A stretch of 64,000 nt of DNA from positions 930,001 through 994,000 of the forward strand of contig NZ_WWFG01000002.1 of assembly GCF_026127265.1 (NCBI RefSeq), written 5' to 3'. The notes beneath the pieces were generated by a model, which was given only the letters and a program-made list of their open reading frames with translations, did not search any database and had not been told where the DNA came from. Position 1 is the first letter of the stretch, and the number at the start of each line of letters is the position of its first letter. The DNA is from Nostoc sp. KVJ3. GTDB lineage: Bacteria > Cyanobacteriota > Cyanobacteriia > Cyanobacteriales > Nostocaceae. Shown piece after piece: positions 1 to 9,087 of this stretch. The position numbers and the translations under genes are program-made.

Positions 1-54
1 CTTGGGTTGCACAGGAATAGCGAAATGGGCGGTTACAAACCGCCCTTACTTAAA

Positions 55-759
55 TTATTTTTCTCTATACCCACCAGCGTAGTCAATTACGCAGATTGTT
101 CTATATAACTTGTGAGTTCCATAAGCAACCCCAGACACTTTAAAAGCGCCGTTAAAAATATTTTTTCTATGACCGCGATCGCGCACGCCATCATCAATAA
201 TTAATTGCATGATGATATCTTGAGGAGTGTTTGAGCCATAACTGATATTTTCACCTGCGGTTGTTTGCCATGTACCATAACGGTTGATGCGAGTAAAGGG
301 GTCGCTACCATCGCTACCATCATGACCTATAGTACCTGTTGTCCCTTGGTCTTTAACGTGATCTTTTGCTCCCAAAGACATACCCTTTGAGGCACTCAAC
401 GCTCCTACAGGACTTGCAGATTTCAGAAATGCGATCGCTTCATCAACTGCTTTGACTCCTTCTTGAGTTTGCAAATAAGTATTATCAGAAATCTGGATTT
501 TGTTACCCTCAAAGCGCTTTTTATAGTTTTCCAAAATCGGCACGTAGGACTGGGGATTTGTTCGTACTTTATTTGTTTCAACAATTACCTGTTGTTCCAA
601 CGGTGAAAGGTCATTCATATATGCTAATAAATTTGGACTGGTTGGTTGAACTACTGCTGGGTTAGAGTTTGCCACAGACGGGCTAGATTGAAACAGTTGA
701 TTTGAGCAGCCGAATATCAGGGTAGCTGGCAAAAATACCCAAAGTTTTATGCGACGCAT
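55..759 (-). CDS. CAP/SCP-domain lipoprotein
   Basis: The 234-aa product starts with a lipoprotein signal: basic MRRIK, a hydrophobic stretch, and a lipobox ending in G17-C18. A Ser/Pro/Asn-rich linker follows to about residue 45. The rest resembles bacterial CAP (SCP/PR-1-like) domains: an N-terminal helix (LSPLEQQVIVETNKVRTNP), a middle His in TIGHDGSDGSDPFTRINRYG, the Glu of AGENISYG, and RGHRKNIFNGAFKVSGVAYG near the end. The family is extracellular and its bacterial members have no agreed activity. I infer an outer-surface or periplasmic lipoprotein. It is monocistronic and its stop lies 54 bases from the window edge. The family call is fairly firm; the role is unknown. Confidence 0.85.
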   Translation of the reverse strand: MRRIKLWVFLPATLIFGCSNQLFQSSPSVANSNPAVVQPTSPNLLAYMNDLSPLEQQVIVETNKVRTNPQSYVPILENYKKRFEGNKIQISDNTYLQTQEGVKAVDEAIAFLKSASPVGALSASKGMSLGAKDHVKDQGTTGTIGHDGSDGSDPFTRINRYGTWQTTAGENISYGSNTPQDIIMQLIIDDGVRDRGHRKNIFNGAFKVSGVAYGTHKLYRTICVIDYAGGYREK

Positions 760-1057
760 CCATTACCTCACAATTTTTATATGCATTAATTTAGTGAATT
801 AGAAGAAATAAGAATTTTCAACGCACAGATAAGTCTGTACATGCTTCTTTATTCAGAATTCAAGAAGCGAGACACCAGAACTTTAATCAGTTCCATAAGA
901 AGAACGGAACTGAGTTGATTAAGAGTATAGATAAAGCTGCGATTGCCTTTGTTCCTAAAGAGTTACAAATCTATCACTTGATATCTGTTGTAACCTTGAT
1001 AACACTAAAACGTAAAGAACAATTAAAATCTTCATTTTCTAATGCCTGGTTTCAAAT

Positions 1058-2185
1058 TTACACTTTGATAAACCAACGTTGTCGATACATCAGAACACCA
1101 ACAGCCCACCACAACAACACGGTGACTATGGCAAATAACAGAGAACCATTCAGAAGTCCCGCCCAAGATGCGAAACAGTTATGGTAAATCCAATTGTAGG
1201 TACTGGGAGCATCTTTACCTGTGCCGATAGTGGTTTTCACTAAGATCTTAATCAACAAAACCGATGGGACAAAAAGTGCGATCGCATTTAAGCCCATAAT
1301 TTCAAAAGGTTTACTCCAGCGACGATTTAGCCGCACTTCGATGAGTTCATAACAGGCTGCTAGCAAAAGTAACGCCCAACCGGTTGTCAAGACTACATAA
1401 GAACTTGTCCACAGCTTTTTGTTAATAGGGAATGTCCACCCCCACGCCCAACCGATAATTAAACAACCAACTCCAAATAATCCTAACCCGATACTTGTAC
1501 GTGATTGTACAGGTTGACTGCGTATCCATTGACCGGTCAAGTAGCCAGCTAGAACGCTGGCGATCGCGGGAATCGTACTGAATAGTCCCTCTGGATCTCC
1601 CATAAATTTGAAACCATCACCTTTATACAGGTGCGCTTTGGGAATAATCAAGCGGTCAATATAAGCGCCAAAATTCCCTTCTCGTGTCAAAACTCCCGCG
1701 CCATATTCTGGTACTGGTAGATACATCATCATTAACCAGTAGCCGATGAGGATCGCTGCTGCGAGTATCCATTGCCCTTTGCGCGGAAGGTTAAGAACTA
1801 TCAAGGAAGCCAGCAGATAGGTAATACTAATGCGTTGTAACACCCCCATAATGCGGATACTACTCAAATCAAAAGTCCAAACACCTTGATTCCAAAAGCC
1901 ATTTAGCAGCAATCCCAAGGCGAAGAGAATAGCGGCGCGGCGTAAGATGCGCCAGTAAATAGCTGAGGTTGGTTTGTTATCTTCGGTGTACTTTGACAGC
2001 GAGAAAGTCATCGCTACACCAACAATAAAGAGAAAGAAAGGGAATACCAAGTCAGTTGGTGTGCAGCCGTGCCAATCGGCGTGGGCTAAGGGAGGATATA
2101 CATCATCTGCGACTCCCGCCATATTGACGAGAATCATAGCAGCGATCGTAATGCCGCGAAAAACATCCAGTGAAGTCAGGCGCAT
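1058..2185 (-). CDS. Multi-pass acyltransferase-like membrane protein (HGSNAT/YeiB-like)
   Basis: About 375 aa from the ATG at 2185, chosen because MRLTSLDVFRGITIAAMILVN is the usual N-terminus of this family. An upstream in-frame start would add 21 atypical residues. The first helix carries the SLDVFRG motif, followed by HADWHGCTPTDLVFPFFLF. In heparan-alpha-glucosaminide N-acetyltransferase relatives that second segment holds the conserved His and Asp region. About ten hydrophobic segments follow. Family members are predicted to move acyl groups from cytoplasmic acyl-CoA to sugars across the membrane; the substrate here is unknown. It is divergent from the peroxiredoxin gene, with a 123-bp gap. 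Confidence 0.8.
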   Translation of the reverse strand: MRLTSLDVFRGITIAAMILVNMAGVADDVYPPLAHADWHGCTPTDLVFPFFLFIVGVAMTFSLSKYTEDNKPTSAIYWRILRRAAILFALGLLLNGFWNQGVWTFDLSSIRIMGVLQRISITYLLASLIVLNLPRKGQWILAAAILIGYWLMMMYLPVPEYGAGVLTREGNFGAYIDRLIIPKAHLYKGDGFKFMGDPEGLFSTIPAIASVLAGYLTGQWIRSQPVQSRTSIGLGLFGVGCLIIGWAWGWTFPINKKLWTSSYVVLTTGWALLLLAACYELIEVRLNRRWSKPFEIMGLNAIALFVPSVLLIKILVKTTIGTGKDAPSTYNWIYHNCFASWAGLLNGSLLFAIVTVLLWWAVGVLMYRQRWFIKV

Positions 2186-2308
2186 AGCATAAGGTAAATT
2201 TGTTATTTGATGAGTATCTACGCTACCCCGCCTTGTGCAGGTAATCAAGCAAAATTTATATACTCGGATACAAGGTAAAATTTTGTTAAATAATTACCAT
2301 CACTTGTT

Positions 2309-2767
2309 ATGCCAATCAAAGTTGGAGATACCGCTCCTAATTTCACCCTACCTGCTCAAAACGGCTCAACAGTTAGCCTCCAAGATTTTCGCGGCACAAA
2401 AGCTGTTGTCCTATATTTTTACCCCAAGGATGATACACCCGGATGTACGGCTGAATCCTGCGCCTTTCGCGATCAGTATGAAGTGTTTAAAAACGCTGGT
2501 GCTGAAGTTGTTGGCGTGAGTGCTGACTCTAGCGAATCTCACCAGAAATTTGCTGCAAAATATAATCTACCTTTTACCCTGTTAACTGACAAAGGCGACC
2601 AAGTACGGAAGCTATATGGTGCAACAGCAGCCTTTGGCTTATTCCCTGGTCGCGTTACTTACGTCATTGACCAACAAGGAGTTGTGCAATACGTGTTTGA
2701 TTCAATGTTCAACTTTAAAGGTCATGTTGAAGAAGCATTGAAAACTTTGCAACAGCTTGTGAAATGA
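2309..2767 (+). CDS. prxQ: Peroxiredoxin Q / Bcp-type thiol peroxidase
   Basis: The 152-aa protein is full length for the PrxQ/Bcp family. It has the N-terminal GDTAPNFTLP, the strand ending YFYPKDDTPGCT with the peroxidatic Cys46, and Cys51 five residues later as the resolving Cys (C-x4-C, typical of PrxQ). GVSADSSESHQKFAAKY and the C-terminal helix also fit. The enzyme reduces hydrogen peroxide and organic peroxides using thioredoxin; in cyanobacteria it is a soluble cytoplasmic antioxidant. It is monocistronic and convergent with lrtA. The spacer between them holds TTGGGAA-type heptamer repeats (about 2768-2870). Confidence 0.95.
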   Translation: MPIKVGDTAPNFTLPAQNGSTVSLQDFRGTKAVVLYFYPKDDTPGCTAESCAFRDQYEVFKNAGAEVVGVSADSSESHQKFAAKYNLPFTLLTDKGDQVRKLYGATAAFGLFPGRVTYVIDQQGVVQYVFDSMFNFKGHVEEALKTLQQLVK

Positions 2768-2872
2768 GGAAATTGGGAATTGGGAATTGGGAATTGAAAA
2801 GAGGCAGAGGGGAAAACTAATCTCCCTGCTCCCTGCTCCCTGCTCCCTTGCTTCTTCCCCATTCCCCATTCC

Positions 2873-3520
2873 CTATTTAGTCGAATGCAACTTTTCCGGC
2901 ATGACAATATTTACGTGGCTTGCCTTGCCATTCTTGCCATTAGTATGACCGTTACCATTGCGGGGATGAATTACACCATAACCGCCGTGGTTGCGTTCGT
3001 AAATTACATTAATCTCTCCAGTTTCGGAATTGCGGAACATATAAAAGTCGTGTCCTACGAGTTGCAGTTGTTCTAGGGCTTCTGCAAGGGTCATCGGTGG
3101 CATGGAAAAATATTTGGTACGGACGACTTCGTTAGGCAATTCGGGGGTGCGATCGCCAATTAAATCTGTGACTACTGACTCTGCAACAACTACTTCTGTT
3201 GATTGGGACTGAGTTTTCTGGTCTTGACGACGTTCTTTGTATTTTCGCAGTTGACGGGCAATTTTATCTGCAACTAAGTCAATGCTGGCATATAGGCTTT
3301 CACTACTTTCCTCAGCACGGATAATGCTACCACTAGCATAAATAGTTACTTCAGCTGCTTGTCTAGTATTAATTCGGGGATTACGGGCGACGCTGAGATG
3401 CACATCCACTTCATTTGTAATGCTCTGAAAGTGACTAACTGCTTTTTCAATCTTTTGATGTACATACTCACGAATCGCATCGGTAATTTCAATATTTTTG
3501 CCGTGGATGACAAGCTTCAT
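2873..3520 (-). CDS. lrtA: Long-form ribosome hibernation promoting factor (LrtA)
   Basis: The 215-aa product has the two-domain layout of long HPF. The N-terminal S30AE/YfiA-like domain (residues 1 to about 105: MKLVIHGKNIEITDAIREYVHQKI and RNPRINTRQAAEVTIYA) binds the 30S decoding region. A charged linker (YKERRQDQKTQSQST) follows, then a C-terminal dimerisation domain (about 130-185: VVRTKYFSMPPMTLAEALEQLQLVGHDFYMFRNSETGEINVIYERNHGGYGVI) that pairs ribosomes into 100S dimers. In cyanobacteria this gene is known as light-repressed transcript A. A GGGAG Shine-Dalgarno lies about 8 bases before the ATG. The tail is Gly/Asn/His-rich. The gene faces a long (about 0.6-kb) upstream spacer. Confidence 0.95.
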   Translation of the reverse strand: MKLVIHGKNIEITDAIREYVHQKIEKAVSHFQSITNEVDVHLSVARNPRINTRQAAEVTIYASGSIIRAEESSESLYASIDLVADKIARQLRKYKERRQDQKTQSQSTEVVVAESVVTDLIGDRTPELPNEVVRTKYFSMPPMTLAEALEQLQLVGHDFYMFRNSETGEINVIYERNHGGYGVIHPRNGNGHTNGKNGKASHVNIVMPEKLHSTK

Positions 3521-4148
3521 GTAAACTCTCCCACTGAATATTTCATGTGTGAATTTGCTTTGTATGAAAAGAAATTGCGGTAAGGTCTATTACTCCCGCC
3601 AAAACAAATTGTGAACTCTTGCTATTTACTGCCAGTAAGCTGTCTCTAAGCTTACTGCATCTGAGTTTTTACTCAATTATACCCTTGATTTCTTCCTCAT
3701 CTCTGCGCTGATATCCAATTGGATTTGCACATAGAACTCTTTGGTGAGGAAATTTGAGCAGTAGCTCACGTAACTTTCTCTTGTGTTAAAAAAACGCTTA
3801 CAGAACTATTGATAGTTGCTCCTTCTGTGTCTGGTTGAGGTTTTCCCACTGTTGATCAAAAACACGAGTCTTTGTAGAAGTTGATCTTGCTTGTATTTTA
3901 AACAAGATTATTAGAGTCATCAGCCAGTGCATAGTTCTTATTGTCTTGGCATGATGCTTATTGCAGAGAATTCCTCCTAAAAACCTATTGAGGTTGTATA
4001 TTCAAGCTAGCACTTTGTATTTTCTAATGCATATTCCCTTGACCTTCCTTTAAAATCCTTTGCAAATCTTGACATTTTTTGACTCCAATCCTGTAAATTG
4101 AAATATATTTCGTCCTCAATGCAGTTGATTTTGGGCATAATCCGTAGT
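3521..4148. other. Spacer between divergent lrtA and lipB
   Basis: About 630 bases without a convincing gene. It is AT-rich and must hold the promoters and leaders of lrtA (minus) and lipB (plus). I see no long hairpin, no repeat family and no tRNA. LrtA mRNA in other cyanobacteria has a regulated leader, so the half next to lrtA is the likely place for light and stress control, but nothing in the sequence proves it. Confidence 0.5.
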
Positions 4149-4829
4149 ATGGAACCACACAAAAACCGTTGTTTGTTGTATAACCAAGGATTAATGCCTT
4201 ACTTAGATGCTCATGGATGGCAGCGATCGCTCCTCACTAAGCGCATCCATGACCCTGGTCTAGATGACGTGTTAATTTTGCTAGAACATCCACCCGTTTA
4301 CACTCTGGGGCAAGGAAGCAACTCAGATTTTCTCAAGTTTGACATTGACAAAAGTCAATATAATGTGCATCGAATTGAACGGGGTGGTGAGGTTACTTAC
4401 CATTGTCCCGGTCAACTGGTAGGATATCCGATTTTAAATCTGCAACGTTATCGTAAAGACCTCCATTGGTACTTACGGCAACTCGAAGAAGTCATAATTC
4501 GCGTATTGGCAATTTATCGGTTGCAGGGAGAAAGAATTCCAGCTTTTACAGGCGTTTGGTTGCAAGGGCGAAAAGTTGCAGCTATTGGCATTAAAGTCAG
4601 TCGGTGGATTACCATGCATGGCTTTGCATTAAATGTTTGTCCAGACATGACAGGCTTTGAGCGCATCGTCCCCTGCGGTATTTCTGATAAACCTGTAGGT
4701 AGTTTAGCCGAATGGATTCCAGGTATTACTTGCCAAGAAGTGCGTTTTTATGTAGCACAGTGCTTTGCTGAAGTTTTTGGGGTGGAATTAGTGGAGTCGC
4801 AGCCTCAAGAATTTTTCCGGTCTGAGTAA
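4149..4829 (+). CDS. lipB: Lipoyl(octanoyl) transferase LipB
   Basis: LipB moves octanoyl from acyl carrier protein to the lipoyl-domain lysine, the first step of lipoate assembly. About 226 aa from the ATG at 4149 (MEPHKNRCLLYNQG), which best matches the family start. Two in-frame ATGs upstream (4098, 4119) would add residues without family similarity. Signature regions are present: HPPVYTLGQGSN, ERGGEVTYHCPGQLVGYPILNL (the LipB pattern RGG-x2-T-x-H-x-PGQ-x3-YP), KVAAIGIKVSRWITMHGFALNV with the catalytic Lys, and IVPCGISDKPVGSL with the catalytic Cys. It is full length and monocistronic. Confidence 0.95.
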   Translation: MEPHKNRCLLYNQGLMPYLDAHGWQRSLLTKRIHDPGLDDVLILLEHPPVYTLGQGSNSDFLKFDIDKSQYNVHRIERGGEVTYHCPGQLVGYPILNLQRYRKDLHWYLRQLEEVIIRVLAIYRLQGERIPAFTGVWLQGRKVAAIGIKVSRWITMHGFALNVCPDMTGFERIVPCGISDKPVGSLAEWIPGITCQEVRFYVAQCFAEVFGVELVESQPQEFFRSE

Positions 4830-5012
4830 ATTCAGGTTGTAATTATGTAAGAAATACTATAGTAGTCCTATTTAAAATGTGAGACACTTATGAAAGTAGA
4901 GCGTATTTAGTAGTATCAAAATAACTATTTAACTACGGCTCTTAAAGCTAAAATCTGATTATTTACAAATTTCCATACTAAATTTATACGGCACTCAAGC
5001 ACAATTTTGCGC

Positions 5013-5213
5013 GTGAATTACTCAAATAATCTCCAGGTATATGCCCCTTCGTTAACGTCTTTGAGAGAACGTGATTGGACAGCTTTGATAGAACTATTTG
5101 ATAGAGACGATGGTGATGAAATTGAAGCCGATATCAGTGGTAGTTTATTTTGGCTGATACCTGAACCTTGTTGGGAAGATGATCCCTTTGATTTCTTGCG
5201 CGAATACCTTTGA
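5013..5213 (+). CDS. Small acidic protein of unknown function
   Basis: About 66 aa, starting at GTG 5013 (VNYSNNLQVYAPSLTSLRERDW); a TTG two codons upstream is the alternative. The product is strongly acidic (DRDDGDEIEADISG) with an aromatic tail (FWLIPEPCWEDDPFDFLREYL). I recognise no named domain. Its composition and codon use match the neighbours, and a start within HIP1-free AT-rich sequence followed by a clean stop suggests a real gene. It stands alone between lipB and the convergent glnQ-like gene. Confidence 0.55.
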   Translation: MNYSNNLQVYAPSLTSLRERDWTALIELFDRDDGDEIEADISGSLFWLIPEPCWEDDPFDFLREYL

Positions 5214-5284
5214 AGAGTGGGGAGTGAATAGTTAGGAGTGATGAGTTTAAAAGAAGTCTTGAATTTATAACTCGTAACTCCTAA

Positions 5285-6028
5285 CTATCTATCGTTAAGG
5301 CGACTGAGGAAAATACGTAGGCGATCGCTTTGGGGATTGGTCAGTACTTCGTAAGCTGGGCCTTGTTCTGTCACAATTCCTTTGTCTAAAAATATCACCT
5401 GATGGGCTACTTCTTTTGCAAATTGCATTTCATGGGTGACAACCACCATTGTCATCCCTTCTGCTGCTAATTGTTGCATCACTTGCAAAACCTCGCCAAC
5501 GAGTTCGGGATCTAGGGCGCTGGTGGGTTCATCAAATAGCATGATTTGGGGATTCATACATAAGCTACGGGCGATCGCTACTCGTTGCTTTTGTCCGCCA
5601 GAAAGTTGTTCGGGATAAGTAGATGCTTTGTCATGTAAGCCGACTTTTTCTAAATATAATCTCGCTAGTTGGGCGCTTTCTTTCGGTGTTTTACCCAAAA
5701 CTTTCCGAGGAGCGAGTGTCATATTTTCTAGGACGCTGAGATGAGGAAATAGGTTAAACTGTTGAAAAACCATACCTACTTGTGTCCGTAGTTGCCGCAG
5801 TTGACTATAGTTGACAGTAGGACGAGATAAGTTGATACCGTTGATTATTAAACGCCCGTTGTCAATGGTTTCTAGGCGATTAAAGCAGCGTAATAGGGTA
5901 CTTTTACCACAGCCGGAAGAACCGATAACTGCAACGACTTCTCCTCGGTTGATTTCGCCGGTGATTCCTTTAAGGACTTTGAGGGAACCAAAGTTTTTTT
6001 CAATATTGTCAAAAATAATGGCGGTCAT
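5285..6028 (-). CDS. glnQ: Polar amino-acid ABC transporter ATPase (GlnQ/HisP type)
   Basis: A 247-aa ABC ATPase of the usual length. It has Walker A GSSGCGKST, Q-loop VFQQFNLFPHLSVLENM, signature LSGGQKQRVAIARS, Walker B IMLFDEPTSALDPE and H-loop VVTHEMQFAKE. EMQFAKEVAHQVIFLDKG and the FLSRLNDR-like end place it in the polar amino-acid uptake group. It would energise uptake with a membrane permease and a periplasmic binding protein. Neither partner gene lies beside it, so it may serve a distant permease. The symbol names the subfamily, not a proven glutamine specificity. Confidence 0.88.
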   Translation of the reverse strand: MTAIIFDNIEKNFGSLKVLKGITGEINRGEVVAVIGSSGCGKSTLLRCFNRLETIDNGRLIINGINLSRPTVNYSQLRQLRTQVGMVFQQFNLFPHLSVLENMTLAPRKVLGKTPKESAQLARLYLEKVGLHDKASTYPEQLSGGQKQRVAIARSLCMNPQIMLFDEPTSALDPELVGEVLQVMQQLAAEGMTMVVVTHEMQFAKEVAHQVIFLDKGIVTEQGPAYEVLTNPQSDRLRIFLSRLNDR

Positions 6029-6136
6029 GGTATTGTTGATTACTTATGTCAAACAATTTGGGATTAATCACGACCACAAGAGTACTGGGCTGGTCATAGC
6101 GCTGTGTCTCGTAAGTAATAACATATTTGTTTATAT

Positions 6137-6355
6137 TAGGACTCCTATTTGGTTTTTGAACAAAATTAAGTATTGTAGGGGAGCCAGTGCGTTGCGGTGA
6201 ATCCATCGCTGTAGGCGGGTTTCCCAACCTAGGCTACTGGTGAACTCGAAGGGGGGTTCCCTCCGTTGTAGCAACTGGCGTTGTGTTATAACGAAGTTCG
6301 TAACGTACCATTATCAAGGGTTTGGTGCCGTACTCTCCGCGATCACACCCTACGG
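6137..6355. repeat. 219-bp dispersed repeat, copy 1
   Basis: This 219-bp stretch is present again, inverted and roughly 90% alike by eye, at 41804-42022. It includes a CCGCAACGCACTGGCTCCCC-like block on one strand, the segment TAGGCGGGTTTCCCAACCTA, and a Tyr-rich AT end. It holds no credible reading frame. Parts of it (GGAACCGCAAGGGCG, AGTGGCTCCCC) also occur as fragments near 6515 and 33400, so it looks modular. It is probably a non-autonomous dispersed element of this genome. Confidence 0.8.
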
Positions 6356-6393
6356 ATATTTTCTCCAAATCAAACCGGATTCCTATATATACA

Positions 6394-6482
6394 GGACTAG
6401 CCCTTTCAAGGTGACTCGAAAAATTTCTTTTTTCTCTCCGTGTTCTCTGCGCCTCTGCGGTTCAAAAGTAATTTATTTAACC
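6394..6482. repeat. Left inverted-repeat copy flanking cpcT
   Basis: About 89 bases from CTAGCCCTTTCAAGGTGACT to TAATTTATTTAACC. The reverse complement recurs at 7324-7414 on the far side of cpcT with the same block order (CCCTTTCAA, GACTCG, TTTTTTCTCT, GTGTTCT, GCCTCTGCGG, TTTAACC). Shorter pieces (TCTGCGCCTCTG) appear at 49450. Many cyanobacteria carry this family of 'cctctgcggtt' repeats. Confidence 0.75.
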
Positions 6483-6621
6483 ACAGAGGCAATAGAGTTG
6501 CCAGTGCGCCCTTGCGGTTCCCCGACTTCAACTGGTGCGACACAGAGATAAGAGGTAATAAAGGGAATTTTTTAAGCAAAATTTTTACCCACCTTGAAAG
6601 GGCTAGTTTCAGACCACTAGG

Positions 6622-7236
6622 CTAACTTTGAGCATCCAGCGCGTTAAGTAGCTTGACTTCATCAGCAAAATTAGCCCATCGGACAAAGTGAAATGGGCCG
6701 GCAATCGAACCCCACAGACGTTCATCAGTGTCTAAATCCCTTCCCCGGTCGAGGCTGAAAAATTCTTTAGCGTCAATCTCAAATTCGTTATCTAGATAAG
6801 TATTTTTGCCGTCACGAACCACAATGCAGCCTTTACCAGGTTCAACCCTGCCTTTAAAGCTCTTACCTGTCCACTCTACGACCATGTTGCAACCTGACAT
6901 TTTTTCCAATTGGTCAACGGATAAATCTTTTAAACGTTCAGGTTCACGAGATGCACCGTAAAATTTTTGTTCTTCTTTAAGGGTGTAGTGTTCAATAATA
7001 ATGTGGTTTTCTGTCGGAATCAACTTCATTACCCGCATTCGGTAGGGTTGATTGAGCATGAAATCATAAGCTTGTTCGAGAAACAAACTTACTCCTGAGA
7101 ACAATTCCCAGGGAAGGGGACGGATACACACCCGAATGTGGGCATAAAAAGGCGGATTTTCAAAAGCTTGTTCTTGATTACTAAAATCAGCTGCCATCCA
7201 TTGGGCTAAGGTAGCAATATCAGTAGAATGAGTCAC
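6622..7236 (-). CDS. cpcT: Phycobiliprotein chromophore lyase, CpcT/CpeT family
   Basis: The 204-aa protein matches the CpcT/CpeT lyases, which attach phycocyanobilin to Cys-153 of beta-phycocyanin or beta-phycoerythrocyanin. Visible family features are LAQWMAADFSNQEQAFENPPFYAHIRVCIRPLP at residues 10-42, FLEQAYDFMLNQPYRMRVMKL (50-75), EQKFYGASREPERL, SGCNMVVEW and the C-terminal WGSIAGPFHFVRWANF. These proteins form a 10-stranded barrel that holds the bilin. It works on phycobilisome rods in the cytoplasm. It is monocistronic and flanked on both sides by an 89-bp inverted repeat. The specificity (CpcT versus a paralogue) cannot be told from sequence alone. Confidence 0.92.
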   Translation of the reverse strand: MTHSTDIATLAQWMAADFSNQEQAFENPPFYAHIRVCIRPLPWELFSGVSLFLEQAYDFMLNQPYRMRVMKLIPTENHIIIEHYTLKEEQKFYGASREPERLKDLSVDQLEKMSGCNMVVEWTGKSFKGRVEPGKGCIVVRDGKNTYLDNEFEIDAKEFFSLDRGRDLDTDERLWGSIAGPFHFVRWANFADEVKLLNALDAQS

Positions 7237-7323
7237 GTCGCTTTGCTCCGAATTAAAAATTCAAAATAAATAATCCCTAAATTCCTCTTTAAGCTGCTTA
7301 CTCCGTGTACTCTGCGTCTGGAG

Positions 7324-7414
7324 TGGTTAAATGAATTATTTTTACACCGCAGAGGCACAAAGAACACAGAGAAAAAACAATTTTATTTTACGAGTCATTT
7401 TGAAAGGGCTGGTT
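7324..7414. repeat. Right inverted-repeat copy flanking cpcT
   Basis: Inverted partner of 6394-6482, ending in GAAAGGGCTGGT. The two copies differ by scattered substitutions, so they are not a recent duplication. No transposase, target duplication or long reading frame is visible around them. Confidence 0.75.
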
Positions 7415-7448
7415 CTAGATATTACGATCGCTTGTATTTCCAGGCTGC

Positions 7449-8540
7449 TTAAAATCCCATTGCTTCAGCGACTGCGCCCAATTCGGCTGCAATCCCCTGT
7501 TTAAATTGACTGTGATTGTGTTTAATGGCTGTATCTGGGTCTTTAAGACCATTGCCTGTGAGGACACAAACTACTGTCGCCCCTGTCGGAATTTGGTCTC
7601 TCACCTGTAATAAACCGGCTACAGAGGCGGCGCTAGCAGGTTCGCAGAAGATCCCTTCTGATGATGCTAAAAGTCGATAGGCATCAAGAATTTCTGCATC
7701 GGTAACGGCATGGAAATTTCCCTGACTTGCGGTTTGGGCTGCGATCGCTAATTCCCAGCTAGCGGGGTTGCCAATGCGAATTGCTGTTGCGAGGGTTTCG
7801 GGATGCGCTACGGGCTGACCATGTACTAATGGGGCTGCACCTGCGGCTTGGAATCCCATCATTCGGGGTAAGCGATCGCACTTTCCATCTTGATGATATT
7901 GACAAAACCCCATCCAATATGCTGTGATGTTTCCCGCATTACCTACGGGAATACATAGCCAGTCTGGGGCATCACCCAGCGCATCGACGATTTCAAAAGC
8001 TCCTGTTTTCTGCCCTTCTAGGCGGTAGGGATTGACCGAATTCACCAATGTTACCGGATAGCTTTCGGCCATTTCGCGGACAATTTCTAGCGCTTGGTCA
8101 AAATTCCCTTTAATTGCCAATACTTCTGCACCGTAAAGTAATGCTTGGGCTAACTTGCCCAGCGCCACATAACCGTCGGGAATTAATACAAAGGCATTCA
8201 TCCCCCCACGTCTGGCATAAGCGGCGGCGGCGGCTGAGGTGTTACCCGTGCTGGCACAAATTACTGCTTTTGCTCCTGCTTCCTTGGCCTTGGAAATTGC
8301 CATAGTCATCCCCCGGTCTTTGAAGCTACCGGTAGGGTTCAGACCGTCGTATTTTACAAAAACTCTTACTTGTCTGCCAATACGTTCTGCGATCGCTGGC
8401 ACTGGTATTAGAGGTGTGTTACCCTCCAACAAAGTAACAATCGGTGTTTTTTCGCTGACAGGCAAGTATTGGCGATAGGCTTCTATCAGTCCGGGCCAGG
8501 GTTGGCGATGAGATACAGCAGCAGACAGGCTCAAAGTCAC
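7449..8540 (-). CDS. thrC: Threonine synthase
   Basis: The 363-aa PLP enzyme is of the shorter bacterial length. It makes threonine from O-phosphohomoserine, the last step of the pathway, in the cytoplasm. Visible features: TLLEGNTPLIPVPAIAERIG, the PLP lysine K74 in NPTGSFKDRGMT, CASTGNTSAAAAAYARRGG (PLP phosphate and substrate Asn), the PVGNAGNITAYWMGF loop, the late EGIFCEPASAASVAGL, and VCVLTGNGLKDPD. It is monocistronic. The upstream half-kilobase has no gene. Confidence 0.95.
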   Translation of the reverse strand: MTLSLSAAVSHRQPWPGLIEAYRQYLPVSEKTPIVTLLEGNTPLIPVPAIAERIGRQVRVFVKYDGLNPTGSFKDRGMTMAISKAKEAGAKAVICASTGNTSAAAAAYARRGGMNAFVLIPDGYVALGKLAQALLYGAEVLAIKGNFDQALEIVREMAESYPVTLVNSVNPYRLEGQKTGAFEIVDALGDAPDWLCIPVGNAGNITAYWMGFCQYHQDGKCDRLPRMMGFQAAGAAPLVHGQPVAHPETLATAIRIGNPASWELAIAAQTASQGNFHAVTDAEILDAYRLLASSEGIFCEPASAASVAGLLQVRDQIPTGATVVCVLTGNGLKDPDTAIKHNHSQFKQGIAAELGAVAEAMGF

Positions 8541-9087
8541 GGGATTTAAAATTTCTTAATGTAAGGATTGGATATTTAGAAAGAGTGGCAAATGGAAGCG
8601 CCGGATGGGGAAGAGGAAAAAGCTAAATTCTTTTCCACTTCCCAGATCCTTAAATTCCGAAAGAATATTACTTAAGAATATGATTTTTTGGGTTGCAGGT
8701 GTTTCACTTGCCATTTTTATTTAGAATATCTGTCTATCTTAACCGTCATGGCCACCTTCTATTCAACAAATTGCCCGACATATTTTCATAATTTAGCGGA
8801 ATTCTTGATGTAGTCTAAATATAATTCGTGCGTAAATTCCCTTAAGAATGTTACTATAATTCATACACTCATCAAAGATTGCTAAGTACTGTCCAGCGAA
8901 GGGAAGCGTTGCACATTTGGGTAGCTGTTTTCTTTGGAACACAGCTATTGCGATCGCAGTCTCTTATCATTGAACCCAAAACCCATTAGAGTAATTGATG
9001 AGAAATATACAATGTTTTAATAAAGCTTAAAAGAGCATTATTATAATATTTCTAATGGTGTGAGTTAAATTGTGGATTTAATTAACG
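8541..9087. other. Gene-poor spacer
   Basis: About 550 AT-rich bases between the divergent thrC and the small gene at 9088. I find no tRNA, no repeat family and no frame longer than a few dozen codons. It should hold the promoters of both flanking genes. Confidence 0.5.

Noticed and set aside
915..1187. Small plus-strand gene
   Set aside because: It overlaps the acyltransferase-like gene antisense, with atypical composition and no ribosome site.
6240..6625. Plus-strand genes between glnQ and cpcT
   Set aside because: They consist of the 219-bp and 'cctctgcggtt' dispersed repeats, also found outside genes.
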